The notes under the pieces are model-generated. The model did not search any database, was not told the origin of the DNA, and saw only the letters and a list, made by a program, of their open reading frames with translations. Of a DNA stretch of 23,281 nucleotides, positions 20,296 to 23,281 are shown one piece after another; the first letter of the stretch is position 1; each line of letters opens with the position of its first letter. Where the stretch lies: positions 1-23,281 of the IMG/VR virus record IMGVR_UViG_3300035701_002933; one strand, written 5' to 3'. The position numbers and the translations under genes are program-made. The DNA is from a virus.

Positions 20296-21866
20296 TGGCT
20301 CAAAAGCTCGTCGAGCTGCCGTTCCCGGTCGCCGGCCTGAGCGTGCATGGGGCATTCTCCGACCAGGAAAAGGGGACATGCGTCGATTGTCGCAACGTGC
20401 GCGCTTACGATCCGACAACGAATCGCGTCCGCGGTGCCCAGCGGTGCGGACACTCGAAGTATGTCTCGACGCAGCTCAATGGCGCGAATTTCATCCAGAA
20501 CATCAACCAGGTCTCCGGGGGCGGAATCCGCACGACTGCGGGCTTCACGACTCGAACGATCAAAGCGATTGCTGTTGGAGGCGGCACGATTAAGACGTTC
20601 ACACGAGCGGGCTGGAGCTTGCCCACCAACGGGACGGCGGCCCTTCACGCGACGAACCCGTTCGTCAATTCGGTGGTCCTCAACAACAAGGTGTACTACG
20701 CCGACGGTGCCAACTGGAAGTATTACGATCCCAACTTCGACACAGTCTACCCGTGGAACGCGACGGCGGGCGCCCTTCCGACCGATAGCCAGGGCTCGAG
20801 GCCGAAGCTCATCATGCAATGGCGCGGTCGGATCTGCGTTTCGGGACTGGGGTACGATCCCAGCAATTGGTTCATGTGCCGCCAGTTCAATCCCGGAGAC
20901 TGGGACTACGGGGCGGCAATTACGGATGCCACGATGGCCGTCGCCGGAAACAACGCCGAGGCCGGGAAGTGCCCGGACATCGTCAATTGCCTGATCGCGT
21001 ACAACGATGACATCTCGATCTTTGGTGGAGATCATTCGATCTGGCAAATGACTGAAGACCCAATGTCCGGCGGTCAGTTCGACCGCATCAGTGATACCGT
21101 GGGAATGGCATTCGGGACGCCCTTCTGCCGGGACGCGGTCGGCAATCTCTTTTTCATGGGCTCGCGAGGAAGCCTGTATGTCTGCAATCCAGGTCAAGGG
21201 GGAGTGACTGCGGCACCGCAACGCATTTCAGGGACAAAGGTCGACGCCCGCCTGCTCGACATCGACTTCTCGGCATACGTCGTCAAGATGGTTTTCGACG
21301 ATCGGTTTCAGGCGATCATGTTTTACATCACGCCGATCGCGGGGGGAGCGACGGTCAACTGGTGTTACGATCTCCGGCAAGGCGCATTCTGGCCCGACAG
21401 CTTCGGGAACAACAACCACAATGTTACCACCGCATTCCTTTTTGACGCAGATTCACCTACCGATCGGGTCGTTCTTTTGGGATGCTATGATGGTTACGTG
21501 CGGGAAATCGACATCGCCGCCAAGGACGACGACGGCACGGCGATCTCCAGCTACGTCTGGATCGGACCAATTCAGGCGAATTCGCAGCGGTTGCGGCTGC
21601 GGGAGTTGCGGGGAGTCTTGGCTGCGGGCTGCGATCCGGTGCAGGTGGACGTATTCTCCGGGAACACGCCGGAGGCAGCGTATGGAGCGGTGAGCCGATG
21701 GACAAAGAACTGGAACGCGGGGCTGAGCCCGGCGAATAAGCCAATGACGACCGGACAGGCCATGTTTCTGAAACTGAGCAACAGCACGGTCAGCAAGACC
21801 TGGGAGCTTGAGAGTATTTACGCCGAGATTGAAGCCCTGGGCTCGGCTGCGGGGAGAGCGCTGTAA
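20295..21866 (+). CDS. Tail hub or stabilisation-like protein (523 aa)
   Basis: I start at ATG 20295, overlapping the glycosyltransferase stop (TAATG); the longer frame upstream is antisense-like noise inside that gene. The protein begins with a short capsid-side segment (LVELPFPVAGLSVHGAFSD ... CVDCRNVRAYDP) and is then built of many short beta units with repeated Trp and Gly (NWKYYDPNF, LGYDPSNWFMCRQFN, FGGDHSIWQM, MGSRGSLYVCNPGQ, WCYDLRQGAFWPDSFG, GCYDGYVREID), a beta-propeller pattern. Phage hubs such as P22 gp10 and T7 gp12 have this layout and place. The assignment is by pattern, not by a diagnostic motif. Confidence 0.7.
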   Translation: MAQKLVELPFPVAGLSVHGAFSDQEKGTCVDCRNVRAYDPTTNRVRGAQRCGHSKYVSTQLNGANFIQNINQVSGGGIRTTAGFTTRTIKAIAVGGGTIKTFTRAGWSLPTNGTAALHATNPFVNSVVLNNKVYYADGANWKYYDPNFDTVYPWNATAGALPTDSQGSRPKLIMQWRGRICVSGLGYDPSNWFMCRQFNPGDWDYGAAITDATMAVAGNNAEAGKCPDIVNCLIAYNDDISIFGGDHSIWQMTEDPMSGGQFDRISDTVGMAFGTPFCRDAVGNLFFMGSRGSLYVCNPGQGGVTAAPQRISGTKVDARLLDIDFSAYVVKMVFDDRFQAIMFYITPIAGGATVNWCYDLRQGAFWPDSFGNNNHNVTTAFLFDADSPTDRVVLLGCYDGYVREIDIAAKDDDGTAISSYVWIGPIQANSQRLRLRELRGVLAAGCDPVQVDVFSGNTPEAAYGAVSRWTKNWNAGLSPANKPMTTGQAMFLKLSNSTVSKTWELESIYAEIEALGSAAGRAL

Positions 21867-22489
21867 TGAATCAACCAGTTCCAGCGATGCGAGGTCACTT
21901 CAGTCGAGGATCGACTCGGGCATCAGCGCGTCGTGCGCTCCAGCGCATGCGGACCAACGTCAACAGCCCCAAGGCGATCAGCGCCAACGGGACACTGGGG
22001 GTAGGTTCCACGGCGGCGGCGGGCGGGGACGTGTTGAATCCCCTGGGAGGGGGCGGCGGCGCGGGAACCCTCCAATCAGCCAAAATCAAATTTCCGGCAA
22101 TCAACTTTCCGGCCAACTCGGCCAATACGGTGGGCTTCACCACAACCGAGTGGGACGATGGAGGGTTCGTAACTACTTCCGGCGGTGTAAAAATATTCCA
22201 AGTTCCGGCCGCCGGAACGTACCACATTTGCATCGGTCTCACCTGGACGTGCAACTCGGCAGCCAACGCGTATCTGTCGATGTATGTGAATGCGAACCAG
22301 AACTGCGTCGTGCGATTCGCAGCGGCACTCGACGGGTATGTAACGGCGTGCTGGGTCACACAATTGTCGGCGCTTGACGGGGTCAGCTTCCTTCTCACAA
22401 ACGACAACCTCGTCGATCAGGTCGAGGTTATTGGTGGTGGCGTCTCCGACATAAATCGGGATTTTGCCACGATTACACAATTTCGGTAG
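21866..22489 (+). CDS. C1q-like trimeric fibre protein (207 aa)
   Basis: ATG 21866 overlaps the hub stop as TAATG. Residues 1-35 are basic (RGHFSRGSTRASARRAL) and may attach the protein, residues 36-72 are a Gly/Ala linker, and residues 72-207 form a jelly-roll with the C1q/TNF signature: IKFPAINFP, GVKIFQVPAAGTYHICIGLTWTCNS, LSMYVNANQN and DGVSFLLTND. Such domains trimerise and serve as tips of phage fibres or as head decorations that bind host glycans. The location after the hub fits a tail or head fibre. Confidence 0.72.
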   Translation: MNQPVPAMRGHFSRGSTRASARRALQRMRTNVNSPKAISANGTLGVGSTAAAGGDVLNPLGGGGGAGTLQSAKIKFPAINFPANSANTVGFTTTEWDDGGFVTTSGGVKIFQVPAAGTYHICIGLTWTCNSAANAYLSMYVNANQNCVVRFAAALDGYVTACWVTQLSALDGVSFLLTNDNLVDQVEVIGGGVSDINRDFATITQFR

Positions 22490-22491
22490 GG

Positions 22492-22569
22492 ATGGGTTTT
22501 ATCAACAACGGCGGAGTGTCATTGCCGGTTTTGGCGACGTTGGCGTTGACGCCTTTCGGAACCACGTAG
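22492..22569 (+). CDS. Very short hydrophobic peptide (25 aa), doubtful
   Basis: GGTAGGG precedes ATG 22492, and the frame MGFINNGGVSLPVLATLALT PFGTT ends at TAG 22567-22569. The peptide is hydrophobic from residue 8. The TAG forms part of the ribosome binding site AGGA of the next gene. It may be a leader peptide or chance; coding evidence is thin. Confidence 0.3.
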   Translation: MGFINNGGVSLPVLATLALTPFGTT

Positions 22570-22578
22570 GAATCAACC

Positions 22579-23281
22579 ATGACATCAATAGGTTTTGGCG
22601 GCGGAGGTGGAGCGTGGGACCCAAGCAATTGGGGAAGTGCCGCCCTCGACGCCGCTCGGGGTCTTGGAGGATTCGTAAACTGGCAAGGGCAAAACCTCTA
22701 CAATCTCGCAAACAACACGCTCTCGTGGGCGTTTAGTCCGAATACCGGGCGGTGGGAACAAGTCCCCGCCGGGACGCCGAACTCTGTTCAAAGCCCGGTT
22801 CCTCCTGGTGGGGGATCGACTACTGGCGCGCCTCCGCCTCCCGGCGCAACTACGTCTCCGTCTGGCGCGACGTATCCGCCTCCAGGCACGTATGGCCCGC
22901 AAGATCCGAGGTCTTATCAGCCTGTGACTCAACAGCCGGCTCCGGCTGGCTCCGCCCCGTTTAATTGGGGACTGCCACCCGGTTCGCCTATTCCGTCTGC
23001 GACTGATCCGTACGGCCGTGGAAACCCGAGCCAAATACCGGTCCCTTCTCCAACATCTACCGGCATCGACACAAGCGTCGCCACGTCGTCGCCTGGTGGT
23101 AGCGCTCCGTCTGGCGCTGGATCGCCTGCAACGCCGGCGCCGGCAGCCGGCGGCGGAAACACACCTCCTCCAGGAATGACGCCACAGCAGGAACGGGCGT
23201 GGTGGTTGGCAAAATACACTCAGAGCCCAGTTGGCGCAAACACGCCTCCGTCTGGGACCAATCCAGACGCTTCCGGTGGCG
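22579..23281 (+). CDS. Pro/Gly/Ser/Thr-rich protein, cut at the window end (234+ aa)
   Basis: A frame opens at ATG 22579 with AGGA 7 nt upstream and stays open to the window end. Residues 1-65 look foldable (MTSIGFGGGGGAWDPSNW, then AARGLGGFVNWQGQNLYNLANNTLSWAF). From about residue 70 it is almost purely Pro/Gly/Ser/Thr/Ala, with repeated PSGA, TPPP and PPG units. Near residue 200 a short helix-like MTPQQERAWWLAKY interrupts. Such long disordered linkers occur in phage tail-needle, ejection and fibre proteins. As it follows the hub and fibre genes, an internal virion or ejection protein is possible, but this is inference. The opposite-strand frames here are shadows. Confidence 0.7.
   Translation, partial: MTSIGFGGGGGAWDPSNWGSAALDAARGLGGFVNWQGQNLYNLANNTLSWAFSPNTGRWEQVPAGTPNSVQSPVPPGGGSTTGAPPPPGATTSPSGATYPPPGTYGPQDPRSYQPVTQQPAPAGSAPFNWGLPPGSPIPSATDPYGRGNPSQIPVPSPTSTGIDTSVATSSPGGSAPSGAGSPATPAPAAGGGNTPPPGMTPQQERAWWLAKYTQSPVGANTPPSGTNPDASGG

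Overview
The window is part of a tailed double-stranded DNA bacteriophage (or prophage) genome. By eye it is GC-rich, genes are packed end to end with ATGA/TAATG stop-start overlaps, and it carries an ordered packaging and head-neck-tail module: large terminase, portal, scaffold-like protein, major capsid candidate, adaptor candidate and hub candidate. The set portal / scaffold / coat / P22 gp4-like adaptor / P22 gp10- or T7 gp12-like hub, with no tape measure or sheath seen, suggests a short-tailed (podovirus-like) virion, but the window ends inside the virion block. The host cannot be read from the sequence. I see no integrase, tRNA or rRNA gene, or CRISPR array.

Left block (1-5440, leftward). 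An operon of five small genes (1-1318) follows a sigma70-like promoter (TGGACA, 17 bp, TATAAT) at 1345-1373. About 120 bp upstream of that promoter lies an array of five 7-bp half-sites spaced exactly 10 bp apart (1491-1540). After a gene-poor gap comes a second operon (4056 down to 2128): a hypothetical protein, a GroES-type co-chaperonin, a zinc-ribbon protein, a one-span membrane protein, a basic coiled-coil protein and a four-cysteine zinc-binding protein. It starts from a promoter at 4080-4109 (TTGACA, 18 bp, CATAAT) and ends at an intrinsic terminator at 1934-1978.

Between the leftward and rightward gene blocks sits a DNA cytosine-5 methyltransferase gene enclosed by a perfect 24-bp inverted repeat. 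AAATAA occurs as a direct copy immediately outside both ends. Removing the element and one AAATAA regenerates an imperfect palindrome whose loop is exactly AAATAA. It therefore looks like a minimal mobile cassette (about 1.34 kb) with no recombinase of its own. This is the most unusual feature of the window. A second 382-residue frame with five Gly-Trp-x-Thr-Pro repeats overlaps the methyltransferase gene.

Right block (5502-23281, rightward). A Cys-rich hypothetical protein is followed by two overlapping genes that include the probable small-terminase position, then large terminase, portal, three small genes, scaffold-like protein, major capsid protein, a lectin-fold virion protein, two small proteins, an adaptor, several beta-rich surface or fibre proteins, a two-domain glycosyltransferase, a hub protein, a C1q-like fibre protein and a Pro/Gly-rich protein cut by the window edge. 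A roughly 110-bp noncoding module containing a terminator-like hairpin occurs twice, directly before the gene at 6080 and the scaffold gene at 11933, so it probably separates and sets expression of the packaging and head transcription units.
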